DNA of 64,000 nucleotides from Hermatobates lingyangjiaoensis. Taxonomy: Eukaryota; Arthropoda; Insecta; Hemiptera; Hermatobatidae. Shown piece after piece: positions 21,080 through 31,539 of this stretch. Under the pieces are notes generated by a model. It saw nothing but the letters and a program-made list of their open reading frames with translations. It was not told where the DNA came from and searched no databases. The number at the start of each line of letters is the position of its first letter. Position 1 is the stretch's first letter. The stretch lies in assembly GCA_026182355.1 (NCBI GenBank), contig JAPFBL010000586.1:47501-111500 (forward strand), in the 5' to 3' direction. Position numbers and translations under genes: made by a program.

Positions 21080-22735
21080 ATAATAGAAAATGTCATTATT
21101 AGAACAGTATTGATGGCCGACCCCTACAAAGGTCTTCAGTTTTAGGTCTACCCCAGGATCCATAAGGATTCGGTCGACCCCCTCCGAGGAGGGAAATACC
21201 CATTCCCCCGGGCCAGGGCTCATTAAGAATGAGTACCAGTATAGGAGCATTTGCCAATAAATGCTCCCATCCACTGGTGAGGGCCGGAGGTCTAGCTCCT
21301 CCTTGGTGTTATGCAGACACCCACCCGAGAAGATACTGCTTCTCACACAGCGACACATCACATACGATCACTTGTGTCTACTCTACCTGAGTAAGGAACC
21401 ACAACCACCACGAGTCCGACCGCATGACGAGGCATGAGTTACAACCTGTAATTAAGAAAAAAAAGTGGTTGAAGGTAAGGAAGTAGAGAGAAGAATGAAA
21501 ATAACTCATGGGCCTGAACCTCGTCCCCGTGGTACCGACAGTATTTTAAGAGCTCTCGGGTTGAACTCCGGACCGAAGTCCAACTGAACAGCCATTGACA
21601 GCTGTGTGGGTCAGTGGCCCTTGATTAGAACAGTATTGAGTAGGCGACCCCCTACAAGGTCCTCAGTTTAAGGACTACCTAGTGCCCATTTGGGCTCGGT
21701 CGTCCCCCTCGGAGAGGGAAGTTCCCGTTGCCCCGGGATCAGGGGTTGCTACTTAAACTCCTCTGGGCCCCGTTCAAGGTGCTCTGGGAGAGATGTTATA
21801 TATGTAAGGGGGTGTACCCCTCATTGGCTAAACGCCACCTTGATATAAAATATGGAGGAGCGAGATCTAGTCTCACTCGCTAAAATAAGAAACGAGAAAG
21901 GGTTCCAGTCGCACCCATCCCGAGTTCCTTCAGAGCCATCAGAAGCAACTACCAGTGTTCCAGCCCCACTTAGCTGAGGTGGTGGTCCGTTCCTACTGGT
22001 AAAGGCTGGGGGCTAGCACCCCCTGGATGCTATGCAGGCATCCGCCCGAGGAGAGACTGCTCCTCACGCAGCGACCCGCAGGTCTACCAAGCCTTGGGTG
22101 AGGAACCACAGCCATACGAGTCCTACCTCAATTGGTGGGCTGGAGAAGCAAAGCTTCTCCAGGGGCTTCCTCCACCCGTAGTACCGACTTGTTTTAAGAG
22201 TTTCGGGTCGAACTCCGGACCGCAGTCCTACTGAACCTGCTCAGCACAGGTAGGGTCAGTGGCCCTTGTTGCCTCCGGTAAAACATATATAAGCCAATGC
22301 AGTTATTGAGTAAGCTGCACGGTCCAGATGAGGCACTTATGTTGCCCTAGGTGGAAGTGGACAACCCAGCCTATTGTGTAGACTGGGTGTCCCCACTGTG
22401 GGCTCTTGGACAGTTGAGTGTAGGTTTGGAAGACCCACCACCAAGATGGTGCTGCACAGGCTACCACTTTAACACTCTTTAAGAAAACCTTTTAAACTCT
22501 CCTCAAGAGAAGAGAGGCTACCACCCCGTACCGCCCAACGGGTGCCAAGCTGTGCCGAAGCACGTTAAGAATTCCCTCTGACGCATCAGGTAATAGGCTA
22601 CTTGACCGCGCTTGGAGCAGCCTGCCCTGTACTGTTGGCTTGGATGTACAGTCTCCAATTACCACCTCTGCGAAGGGGACGCCAGTACTAGGTGCATCCA
22701 CTCCTCAGAGCGGTTAGAGGCTGATTAGAACAGTA
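21080..22735. repeat. Large GC-richer repeat in at least two tandem diverged units
   Basis: The first unit (about 21100-21625) and second (about 21628-22275) share GACCCCCTACAA, GGTCCTCAGTTTAAGG, CCCGGG and a terminal block AACTCCGGACCG...GGGTCAGTGGCCCTTG. A third stretch to 22735 has related sequence with GATTAGAACAGTATT at each junction. An inverted relative lies at 59880-60420. No reading frame is preserved between units, so it looks non-coding. The family is unknown to me. Confidence 0.65.
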
Positions 22736-22885
22736 TTAAGCAATTGCCTTTGTATATACCACACTAGCTGTTTGTCCTTCAGGTTCATGGAAGGATAAAG
22801 AGTTGGAACCTCTGACTCTTGGCCAAGCAGACTACAGTTGACTATGTGAGAAAAACTTTGTCTCAATCACTTCAATTCCTCCCGT
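22736..22885 (-). repeat. Dispersed repeat, copy of 7665-7835
   Basis: Shares, in reverse complement, the blocks GTCCTTCAGGTTCATGGAAG and GACTACAGTTGACTATGTG with the plus-strand sequence at 7665-7835. Confidence 0.6.
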
Positions 22886-23094
22886 AGATAATTAAATTAA
22901 AATTATATCAGTAATTTTGAAAATATAATTATTAATATTTTTAGGTAAACCATTTAATTGATTTTGCTATAGATTAGATACAAAAATATATTAAGTTCGT
23001 TAAGAAGTTTAATTTAGTTTCGAAACATATCTATATGTATATATCTTGTTTTCCCATTTCTTATTGTGGTTTGATCATTGATATATATACTCGT

Positions 23095-23405
23095 ATATAG
23101 CAAACAGCAGAGGTTATTGAGGGTTGGTCTACACAAACAAACACTTCACTTACCCCAACGTTTCGCTATATTTTTATAGCATCATCAGGGCTGTACAAAT
23201 AACAAGATTTACGTCCGAAAGATAGACACAACGAAAACAGTATTAATATTACAAAACTGATAAGACAGGTTATATTTTTTTGTAATATTTACTACTGTTT
23301 TCGTTGTGTTATTTATTGTGTTATTTATCTTGATATAAAAATATAGCGAAACGTTGGCGTAAGTGAAGTGTTTGTTTGTGTAGACCAACCCTCAATAACC
23401 TCTGC
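23095..23405. mobile_element. Inverted Penelope-like ends (GCTATA-stem family)
   Basis: The outer arms CAGCAGAGGTTATTGAGGG...TAAG and its complement mirror each other. The left arm holds a full motif on the minus strand (23146-23188). The right arm keeps only TATAGCGAAACGTTGGCGTAAG, having lost the CTGATGA half. The unit is followed by a long (TA)n tract at 23443-23531. Confidence 0.7.
23146..23188 (-). ncRNA. Hammerhead-like motif with splice-donor word
   Basis: CTGATGA, T, GCTATA, AAAA, TATAGC, GAAACGTTGG, then GTAAGTG. The six-pair stem is perfect. Confidence 0.6.
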
Positions 23406-23440
23406 TGTTTGCTGTTATTTTTTGCGGTCGAAAAAGATTG

Positions 23441-23531
<91 letters not shown>

Positions 23532-23570
23532 TTTAACACATAGAAAAGAACACAGAAAGACACTACAGAA

Positions 23571-23604
23571 CTCACTTCGATATTTCGACATCCGTCGTCA
23601 TCGG
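23571..23604 (-). ncRNA. Hammerhead-like motif of the Penelope copy
   Basis: CCGATGA, C, GAC, GGAT, GTC, GAAATATCG, followed by AGTGAGTTC. The second core base is C where the consensus has U. It lies downstream of the nuclease stop in the element's own orientation. Confidence 0.55.
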
Positions 23605-23825
23605 GAAGAACTGCGAAGTACTCGCGTTGAGAAGCAAACTGCTACTGGCCTCCAGAGTAACTCGTGGAACCACCGCAATGCTGCCCCCCAGCGGAGGAGA
23701 GGAAAAATAGAAATCCCTCCAATATTTATTTAGAAAACAAGATAAAAAATATATAAAATACGAATAATAATAATAAAAAATAAATAATAATAATAAAATA
23801 ATAATAATAATAAAATAAAAAATAA

Positions 23826-25036
23826 TTAACGGTACAGGTTGAGACCAGGAGGAGAACGAGCCCCAAGGAGGCATATGAATGCCTCTTGGGAAGCTCTAAG
23901 GGTGACATGGGAATTAGACTCGGGGATTTGTTTGAGGATTTGTACCCTGAAACAATCATTGAAAGGGAGGTCATGGGAATTAGCATGGATAGCTATAGGT
24001 AGGTCTCTGCGCTGACCAACGGACGCCCTGTGATTGTTTATACGCAGGCTCAGCATGGTTGAAGCCAAGCCAACGTAAAAAGCATCACATCGAGTACACT
24101 CCAAACGGTAAATGCAGTTACAGGAAGTGCAAGATGTATCAGAAGGAACAGGATAGGAGTTGTTACTGAGAGGGGAAGTAAAGTAAGGACTGGAGTTAAT
24201 TAGGGGACAGGTTTGGCAGTTACGGCGTTCACATCGCTTCATCCCTCTGCTAGCACAGGGGCTGTTGGAAATATGGGTAAAAATGGATTTAAGGTTGGAA
24301 GGTCTACGGTAGGAGAAAGTAGGGGACTGACTGAAAATAGGAGAAGTAGACGAAGAAGAAGAAAGTATAGGAAAGAACTCCCTAATAACAGCGCCGAGCT
24401 TGTGGGAGCCTGGGAAAAAAGTAGAAATGAAGGGAGTAGTAATTCTACGATCCCTTCTAGCTGTAGAGCGGTGAATACTCTCAGCAGGAACGACGGAACT
24501 GTTGATTATATTACGAGGGTATCCTCGTTCAATAAATTTTTCTTTTAATAGATTAATTTGTTGGGTTCTACTATTAATGGAATTGCAAATTTTATGGATT
24601 CTAATTGATAGGGATCTAGGGATAGCTTTCTTTATATGTGAAGGGTGACAACTGTTATAATGGAGGTATTGCTGAGAGTTAGTGGCTTTTAAATGAACAG
24701 AAGTGGAAAATGAACCGTCTTTAAGGGTGACATCAACATCTAAGAAGGAGAGGGAACTGTTGGATATCTGATGGGTGAAGGAAATAGTGGAGGAAAAGTT
24801 CTGAAAGGACTCTAGGAAAAGGTCTAGCTCATGCTTACCATGGGGCCAGATTAGAAAAATGTCGTCAATATACCGGGTGTAGAAAAGGGGGAGAAGGTGC
24901 CATGATAGTGCCCATCGCAGTGCCTCTGGTTTGGATGTACAAACTACCATCAAACCGAAAGACATTACGTGTCAGGACAAAAAGAGCTAGTTTTGTGAGG
25001 AAATTAGTAGAAGGGGTGTGAGGAGAAGGTCTGCGG
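23826..25036 (-). pseudogene. Penelope-like polyprotein: RT C-part plus GIY-YIG nuclease
   Basis: From about 25036 the minus strand reads NRRPSPHTPSTNFLTKLALF and GTAMGTIMAP, the RT motif before the active site. After a frame change near 24900 it reads FYTRYIDDIFLIWPHG with the catalytic Y-I-D-D. A short segment normally between these motifs seems deleted. The open frame then runs 350 residues: RT thumb-like region, a Cys cluster (CERRNCQTC, CTSCNCIYRLECTRCDAFYVG) and the GIY-YIG nuclease ending GARSPPGLNLYR and stop. It acts in target cleavage and target-primed reverse transcription in intact relatives. This copy is defective: truncated and frameshifted. Confidence 0.88.
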
Positions 25037-25040
25037 TTTA

Positions 25041-25249
25041 AAAAGTTTCGATATATCGGTCTATTGTGTTACGATAGATATCGTAACTAGCTATGTTAGC
25101 TATGTTATATGCTAGCTATGCTAGAGTGAGTGTACATTCGTGTTTTATGATAACTGTACATGGATATATTGAACTGTGTTAGCTAGTGGAGCTGTTAAAA
25201 GCAAGTAGTCCACATTTAACAGTTACTCTTTGCGGATGTAATTCCAGGA
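25041..25249. other. No gene seen
   Basis: Short repeats of AGCTATGTTAGCTATG near 25090-25130; otherwise featureless. Confidence 0.4.
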
Positions 25250-26089
25250 CAGCGGTTCCCAACCTTTCAAATATAGCGATCCATTTTAGAACAAGCAATC
25301 AGGAAGCGACCCCAATCGTTAAAATATCTTTTATACATTTATTTTTTCTATAAGAAACTGGCATATATTGCAATTTATTAGTGAAGTAACTGTATATTCC
25401 TTAAATATATGATTAATATAGAATTTATTCATTTATCTCAAAGCTCCTACAAAATATTAATTAATTGTAAATCAATTTCAAAGTATTCAAACAAACAAAT
25501 TTTATACCGTTATGTAACTTTACTAAAGTATGTTTATGAACTGACCTTAATGAGACGGCTGGTATTGTAGCTTTTTAGCTAGCAATTCTATCCTGGGCTC
25601 CGTTGTCGATATGGCACACCTCAAGTCGTGTTCCACATCTAATTTATTTCGGTCTGCAGTTTAATCAGATATTTTTTTCGATCTATTGTCTACATTGGTT
25701 GTTTAGCATCAAAAGGGTGCGTAATATTTCTAGCATAACTAGATCATGCCTGTATATTTTTGCATAACTTTTTAAGTAATGTTTTTTTTACGTCCAAATC
25801 ACATAAGAAAAGAGAAAGAAGACTAAGGTCTTTCAAGTGAAACGAAACATGTTCAATACATGTCTCGGACGTTATGTTCAGTGACTTAATGAACTGTTAC
25901 ATTTAGTTTCGTAGTGTGAATTTTAAATAATTGTCTTAATTTTATTTTATAATGTTATTTATTTAACTGTCTTCTGTTTTTACCGTGTTTTATATAATAT
26001 TCACGTTCGGGTCAAAATCAATTGGCGACCCCATGGCATTGGTATCACGACCCCGTTTGGGGTCGCGACCCACAGGTTGGGAACCACTG
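25250..26089. mobile_element. hAT-like MITE with perfect 8-bp target duplication
   Basis: The left end CAGCGGTTCCCAACCT and the right end AGGTTGGGAACCACTG form imperfect inverted repeats. The 8-bp direct repeat TTCCAGGA flanks it exactly (25242-25249 and 26090-26097), as expected for hAT elements. The sub-terminal GGGGTCGCGACCC words are typical of the group. The 840-bp interior has no transposase. Confidence 0.92.
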
Positions 26090-26339
26090 TTCCAGGAGAT
26101 GGAGATAAAAATTGTAAGAGTAGGAATAAATAAAGAGAGATTTATGCTACAATTTAGATACAATCTAAACATCGCTGTAGTATAAGGGTATGAAGTAGGC
26201 GTGTAATGTTGTGAATGTTGAGGGACTACTCTGCAGCATTCCAGTCAGCGATTGTACTTTGTTAGGACTGTGTTTAGTAGTTTAATGTTATTTATGACAT
26301 GTTGTGTATGTTGCTGGTGTATTTTGTGACTGACTTTGT

Positions 26340-26580
26340 TGTGTGGTGTTGCAGGGCGGCGCCATGGCGATGATGTAGGATGTGACGCGTGTGGCTGTGG
26401 GTGGAGACTTCGCTGCTGGCGAGCCTGGTGCGAGGACAAGGCTGCGGAGGTGTCCTCTCCGACGACCGAGGCACTCTGTCCACTCCGGGCTTTCCTGGTC
26501 GTTTCCGGCGCCTATTCGCTGTCGTTGGATCATAGACGCCTCTTCCAGACCACCGCACCCTCAATTGTTTTACTAAACAC
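26340..26580 (+). other. GC-rich island, possible upstream exon or promoter
   Basis: Distinctly GC-rich with several CpG, preceded by GTGTTGCAG that could be a 3' splice site at 26354, and lying only 20 bp before the acceptor of the exon at 26599. One frame stays open across it but the translation (Cys/Trp/Arg-rich) looks non-protein, and no donor is evident. Could be a 5' untranslated exon or promoter of the plus-strand gene. Confidence 0.3.
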
Positions 26581-26598
26581 AAGTCCTTGTCTCTACAG

Positions 26599-26914
26599 GT
26601 CTTGTTTTTACCGAGTTTGCTTACTTTGAACCAGATCCAAAGCTTCAATTCGGGGGCATGGTTTTGCATACGGTTACTGAATCATCTGTAACAACTGTTT
26701 TCCGAGTTCAAACATATCTTGGATACCTCGTCGTTGACTTTGCCCTGGACCGTCTTGAGGGCAATCACTTACGCGTGTTAGACCACTTGATTGACGTATA
26801 CGGCTTCAACTTGACCTATGTGATCCACAGCGGTCCCGGAAGGCCACCCGCTGACCCTTGCTCCGCAGCCAACTACTCCATGTTGGGTCACTGCTACATC
26901 AACACCAACTATTC
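26599..26914 (+). CDS. Internal exon of an unrecognised extracellular protein
   Basis: Bounded by a strong acceptor (CTTGTCTCTACAG at 26586-26598) and donor (GTAAGT from 26915), entering in phase 1 and leaving in phase 2, 316 bp. The frame is open throughout and reads LVFTEFAYFEPDPKLQFGG, then HTVTESSVTTVFRVQTYLG, LRVLDHLIDVYGFNLTYVI and PADPCSAANYSMLGHCYINT. Balanced residue use, two possible N-glycosylation sites (NLT, NYS) and two Cys suggest a secreted or ectodomain segment. I do not recognise the family. No partner exon on the same strand is identified in the window. It lies on the opposite strand from the kinase gene. Confidence 0.65.
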
Positions 26915-27430
26915 GTAAGTATTAGCTATAACTAATATTTCTCTAATAACTGTGAAAATACTAACCATGATGTAAACTTATTTCACGCATATGAGTACTT
27001 CAAGCAGAACTATATCAATAATGGTCTCATTATTATCTCTCCGTCTTGGACCAGTTTAAGCTATGCATAAATTAAGAAATGAAAATGAAAACAAAAGATA
27101 AAATTATAAATTAAGGCTGAAATGATAAATAATGAAAATACACCAGAAATAAATCAAGTGAATACTAATCTTTAGAGTAATGTGTGAAAAGTAAAAAAAC
27201 AAGTTTTTTGAGAGAAAGTTCAGCAAAGAGTTAAAAAAGAAAACACAGTGAAAGAAACATTGTTAAGATAGAAAAAAAATAAAATAGAATTATAGAAGTC
27301 ATCTGATTCAGTTAAAACTGGGGGAATTTCTGGCACCCAACAAACAAATCAGGGCTTCCTCAGAGAGCTTAAAGTGGTTTAAGTGTCATATTTATATATA
27401 AAGTTCAAGGTTGATTAAAAATATTTGGAA
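26915..27430 (+). other. Putative intron sequence, no gene seen
   Basis: AT-rich DNA after the exon donor. No further exon could be defended. Confidence 0.45.
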
Positions 27431-27434
27431 ATTA

Positions 27435-27670
27435 AAACAAACACAGTCTTTAATTTTCGATTTGAACCGTCTTCACGATAGATATAAGAGGGAAACCAAC
27501 CGCACTGTTACAAAAGACGGTTGGAGACTGTCTTTTTAAATCTACATTGAACCTTATTTGTCCGTTTCGGATCGTACATATCATCGGAAAAGAGTATATA
27601 TGTATATATATATTAGTTGGGTTTGGACTCTGACGAATACCGCTTGTTACGGTTGAAAGATATTAGTCTT
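27435..27670. mobile_element. Fragments of two Penelope-like end families
   Basis: 27440-27600: minus motif with ACAGTCTTTAATTTTCG and GAACCGTCTTCACG, and a plus-strand tail ATCGTACATATCATCGG ending in TA repeats. 27630-27660: plus motif CTGACGA, ATACCG, CTTGTTA, CGGTT, GAAAGAT of the ACCG-stem family. Confidence 0.55.
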
Positions 27671-27745
27671 TTTCCTATATCTTATAGTGGTTTGAGCATA
27701 TATATAAATGAGTTAGCTTCAGCTACTCAAAGGGACTACTTCTGC

Positions 27746-27780
27746 CCGATGACGACGAATGTCGAAATATCGTTGTGAGT
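27746..27780 (+). ncRNA. Hammerhead-like motif
   Basis: CCGATGA, C, GAC, GAAT, GTC, GAAATATCG, then GTGAGT. Confidence 0.5.
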
Positions 27781-27888
27781 CTTTTTTGTCTGTGTTTTCA
27801 TTTGTTTTTCTCTTTCCTGTGTGCACTATATATATATAAAATAAAATAAATTCAAAACGAAGGAAACACACAGAAAGACACAGACATA

Positions 27889-27923
27889 ACTCACATCAAT
27901 ATTTCGACCATCGTCGTCATCAG
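27889..27923 (-). ncRNA. Hammerhead-like motif
   Basis: On the minus strand: CTGATGA, C, GAC, GATG, GTC, GAAATATTGATGTGAGT. Full consensus CTGATGA core. Confidence 0.55.
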
Positions 27924-28053
27924 GAGGTGCGAAGAGCGAAGAGTCCCGCAGGAAGACAGGGCGGTACAGTGAGTTATGTCTGTGTCTTTCTGTGTGTTTC
28001 CTTCGTTTTGAATTTATTTTATTTTAAAAAAGTCTGCTGGACCGTTTCTTTTA

Positions 28054-28091
<38 letters not shown>

Positions 28092-28101
28092 TTTTACTTC
28101 C

Positions 28102-28449
28102 CCCCATAGCAATATTAACTACCCTTGTCCTCCCCACACCTCATGCACCTCGGTTAATTGCGTTTACCGTTTGGACTGCACCCAGTGTGATGCATTCTAC
28201 GTTGGTATGGCCTCTACGCAGCTCAACTTACGTATGAATGGTCACAGGGCTTCCGTTGGTCAACGCAAAAACCTTCCTATTGCTATCCACTCTAATTCCC
28301 ATGGACTGGATTTTAATCACTGCTTCCGGGTCCAAGTCCTTAATCATATCCCTGTTCAGTCTTCTCGGGTTACTTTAAGAGCTTCAGAGGAGGCAATTAT
28401 CTGTCTTCTCAAAGCTCGCTCTCCTCCTGGCCTTAACTTGTACCGTTAA
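28102..28449 (+). pseudogene. Penelope-like GIY-YIG nuclease fragment
   Basis: Starts mid-protein. The beginning reads in one frame (SNINYPCPPHTSCTSVNCVY-like, broken by a frame change before 28171) and then cleanly from MDCTQCDAFYVGMASTQL to KARSPPGLNLYR and stop at 28447. The CTQCDAFYVG motif is the zinc/GIY-YIG junction. It is 5'-truncated with no RT. Nearly identical at the protein level to the copy ending at 52425, so these are recent relatives. Confidence 0.88.
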
Positions 28450-28763
28450 TTTAAGTATTTATTTATTTATTTATTTATTTATTTATTTTAATTTTTTTTT
28501 TTAAGAATTTATTTATTTATTATTTTTTAATTTTAATTTTTATTTTTTTTATTTATTTTTATTTTTTAATTTTTTAATTGTTTATTGCTTCATTTACTAG
28601 TCTTCTCCTTCTGTTATTTTTATTTGCTTTTATTTGTTCTTTTTAGTTATTATTCTCTCTGTAGTTAGTAGCTTACCTAGGGCGGCAGGCAGAGTGCGCG
28701 CGTGTTCGTTGCATTTGGCCTACCACTCAGTTAGCTTCAGCTACTCAAAGGGACTACTTCTAC

Positions 28764-28798
28764 CCGATGACGACGACTGTCGAAATATCGTTGTGAGT
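28764..28798 (+). ncRNA. Hammerhead-like motif downstream of nuclease
   Basis: CCGATGA 28764-28770, C, GAC, GACT, GTC, GAAATATCG, then GTGAGT. It lies 315 bp past the nuclease stop codon in the same orientation. Confidence 0.55.
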
Positions 28799-28858
28799 CT
28801 TTTGTGTGTGTCTTTTATTTGTGTTTTCTCTTTCCTGTGTGAACTATATATATATATA

Positions 28859-29005
28859 TTGTAACTAGGTAGCAGACCTTCGTTTATACAAACATTATTA
28901 AATTTCTTCCCAACTTCTCTATGTATTATTTTTCGATACAGTTTTTCAAGATTTCGGATCTCACATTTCCATTTACTTGGTACTGAGTACAACAGTTCAC
29001 CAAAA
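28859..29005 (-). pseudogene. Penelope-like N-terminal fragment
   Basis: The minus strand reads GSNKSFGELLYSVPSKW, IRNLEKLYRKIIHREVG, KKFNNVCINEGLLPSYN and then IYIYI in the (TA)n run. The RNLEKL and C-INEGLLP words match those at 19450-19600 and 34127-34150. GTTCGAACAAATC at its start probably belongs to a decayed motif. Abuts the repeat A copy at 29022. Confidence 0.65.
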
Positions 29006-29021
29006 GATTTGTTCGAACCGT

Positions 29022-29575
29022 GCCACGCTACGGTCCAGAATCTTTGATGGATCAAGTTGATATTTTACACAAAAATGGGCCCCATAAAGACGAAGATCCC
29101 TATTGTTTGGGAAGAAATATCCATGCTGGAAAAGTTACTTTTTTTGCCAAAAACTGTTTTTTTTTAAAATATTTATTTCTCCTATACTGATAATCCTAGA
29201 GATTTGAATTTTTGACATTATCTTTGAGGTTACAAATGGAACAAACGAAAACTACATTCAGAATTTTAAATCAACAGGAAATATTTTTTTTCCAATAAAA
29301 TGTACAAATTTTGACTTATAATTCAATCTCAAACATTGTGTGAGCCATACAAGCCATACTGTTTGACGGACAAGAATGATACTATGCCTATAAATAGAAC
29401 ATTATGTGTAGAATGAGTTGAGATATTTTTTTTCAAAATTACATTCGCTAAAGGGGCGTTACAGTACGATTTCTGTTTTTAGAAAATGATTTTTTGACGC
29501 GAAACGGCTCATTAAAAATAATGAAAATTTGACCATAAATGGAACAAAAAATTAGCAATTCATAAAAAAAAAAAT
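29022..29575 (+). repeat. Dispersed repeat A, second copy
   Basis: Starts within the shared block CACGCTACGGTCCAGAATC and follows the 4620-5165 copy to its end AATTAGCAATTCATAAAAAA. Lacks the TG-rich beginning. Confidence 0.8.
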
Positions 29576-30492
29576 CATGAAGTTTCAGTTATGGGAAAGA
29601 GCAATAACGCTATAAAAACTGTTTGTTTATCCTAGACTGAGAGATCACCTGCTATACTTGTCGAATTTTTTATATTGTTTACATTGACTTAGAAATTTTT
29701 TGAGCAAATCCACTGAGATAAAATTGATATTTATAAAGGAATAATTTAAATTGTTTATTGACTTATATGAGATGTAAGAGGAATAATATTGTGCAGGAAA
29801 ATAATAACACTCACTCAGAAAAAATTCGTATATATGTTATTTAACAAAGGGGAAGGAAAATGATCTTATTAAATACTAAGAAGCTTATTATTATTATTAT
29901 TTTAAAGATTAATATTCCCAGTATAATAATTCTATAAAAGACCAAAAATGTAAATGATAATTCATAATTGGAATCTTTCGTTTAGAGATTAATAAATGTA
30001 ATTATCGTACATCTTTAATTAACAAAGCACTTTAAAATAACATTTTCTTCGCTGTTTAAGATGTTTTTCAGAGAAAAAAAGGGTATTTTCCTGTTTTAAA
30101 TTTTAAAATTTTACTTTAATATTCAATGTAGAAGGATGTCAAGTAAACGATGTAAGAAATCCACTGGCTGTTTGAATGAAAGCCATTCTCTTGTAGGAGA
30201 ATAAATCGTTTCAAGAAATGTTCACTTTGGTTTTTGAAAAATGTTATTACTGTTGTAGTTATACTAATGAAATTATTTGCAAATAATAAATTATTTGTGA
30301 TGTACAAAAATAAGCTTATAAATTGATATGTCCTTCAATAACTATCTGTACTACCTCAGGAATGAAAGACTAATAATTATATCCCATTTAGATTTTACGT
30401 TATGCTTAAATGAGACGGTATGTGTTATATACTCAAGAAATTTGACATTAAGTTACTTATAGTAAAGGAGAGTGTAGGCCACTCCAGATTTT
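29576..30492 (-). mobile_element. Repeat B, longest copy (minus)
   Basis: Ends at 30492 with the complement of AAATCTGGAGTGGCC and TACTATAAGTAACT. The interior matches 16787-17465 in reverse. Lying directly after repeat A, as at 4452-5665, it suggests A and B are parts of one longer transposon. Confidence 0.7.
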
Positions 30493-30559
30493 TTTTTATT
30501 TGTAGGTCCATATTTTACAGTTTGCAACTATGTACGGATACTACGATGAAATAGTATTA

Positions 30560-30935
30560 AGTATTATGAGTATTATATTAATAGTATTAATATTAATACT
30601 AATTAATACATTGATTAATTATTAATTAATTAATATTAATTATAATAATATAATTAATATAATAATATAAATAATATTAATATAATAATATAATATATTA
30701 ATATTATTAATATAATAATTATATAATATTATAATTAATATTATAATAATATAATAATAATATAATTAATTATATTAATAATTAATAATATAATTAATAA
30801 TTAATTAATAATATAATTAATATATTAATATAATAATATAATTAATATATTAATAATATAATTAATATAATTTATAATTATAAATTAATATAATATATAA
30901 TATAATTAATATTAATACATAGTATTAATATTACT
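30560..30935. repeat. AT-only low-complexity (TTAATA-type)
   Basis: Nearly free of G and C for over 350 bp, made of TTAATA, ATAATA and TATTAA words. Confidence 0.9.
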
Positions 30936-31535
30936 GATTATTAATATTTTCATCATTTCTATTATTTCTAATAATATTTTGTAATACTGCATATCATCTC
31001 CACAAAGTCGGACGCGTCTGGTACTAAAATAATATTTTCTTGATTTTATATTATTTTTTTTTTATTTTTAATTATTTTAAACTATATTAGTGCTTATGTA
31101 GATGTTCTTAATTATTGATTACTGTTTGGAAAAAGTATAATAATAATAAATAAATTAAAATTAAATAACGGTAATGCTATAAATTATTGAATGGATAATT
31201 AATTAAAAAATTAAATGTTAATTGAGTATTTACTATTAATATTTTCATTTGTTTTTATTTTTATTTGTAATTTTTACTTTTAATAAAAATATTTTTTTTT
31301 TGTTTTTAAGCCTGATATTTAAAAAAAAAAAAATAAAAGTTTAACATATTGGACGATGTACCTCCTTGAGACGTATATTTTTCCTGTTAATGTTATATTG
31401 CTCAATGCAAATTATTAAAATTTATTCAATTGGTTATATGTAAGATTCACATGTAGAGAATAGCTAGTACAAAATTGTTAGTAAGAGCGTTAAGTAAATA
31501 ATTAGCCATTTGTTGTTAAGTAGGATACATATGTA
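30936..31535. other. AT-rich, no gene seen
   Basis: Long T and A runs; no element signature. Confidence 0.5.
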
Positions 31536-31539
31536 CAAC

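Larger units (their letters stand above)
23571..25040 (-). mobile_element. Penelope-like retroelement, 5'-truncated
   Basis: Minus-strand element holding the C-terminal half of the polyprotein (23826-25036), an AT-rich 3' part, a hammerhead-like motif (23571-23604) about 220 bp past the stop, and a (TA)n tract at 23443-23531 at its end. The 5' edge is lost near 25037-25060. It links the hammerhead-like hairpins of this window to Penelope coding sequence. Confidence 0.85.
27700..28090. mobile_element. Inverted Penelope-like ends of the GIY-YIG family
   Basis: Contains a plus motif (27746-27780), a minus motif (27889-27923) and then a plus arm repeating CAGAAAGACACAGACATAAC in complement (27965-28010) up to GGACCGTTTCTTTTAATTG and (TA)n at 28057-28086. 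The plus part has the TCAGCTACTCAAAGGGACTAC block also found after the nuclease stop at 28449 and 52425. Confidence 0.75.
28090..28860 (+). mobile_element. Penelope-like element, 3' part
   Basis: The nuclease coding remnant (28102-28449), an AT-rich 3' region with TATTTATTTAT repeats, the TTAGCTTCAGCTACTCAAAG block, a hammerhead-like motif (28764-28798) and a terminal (TA)n at 28847-28860. It starts immediately after a (TA)n run at 28057-28086. Confidence 0.85.

Noticed and set aside
24213..24548. 111-residue plus-strand frame
   Set aside because: Antisense shadow of the Penelope-like coding region on the minus strand.
26288..26669. Overlapping minus-strand frames over the GC-rich island
   Set aside because: High GC keeps all frames open; no splice-consistent minus exon, and the neighbouring exon is on the plus strand.
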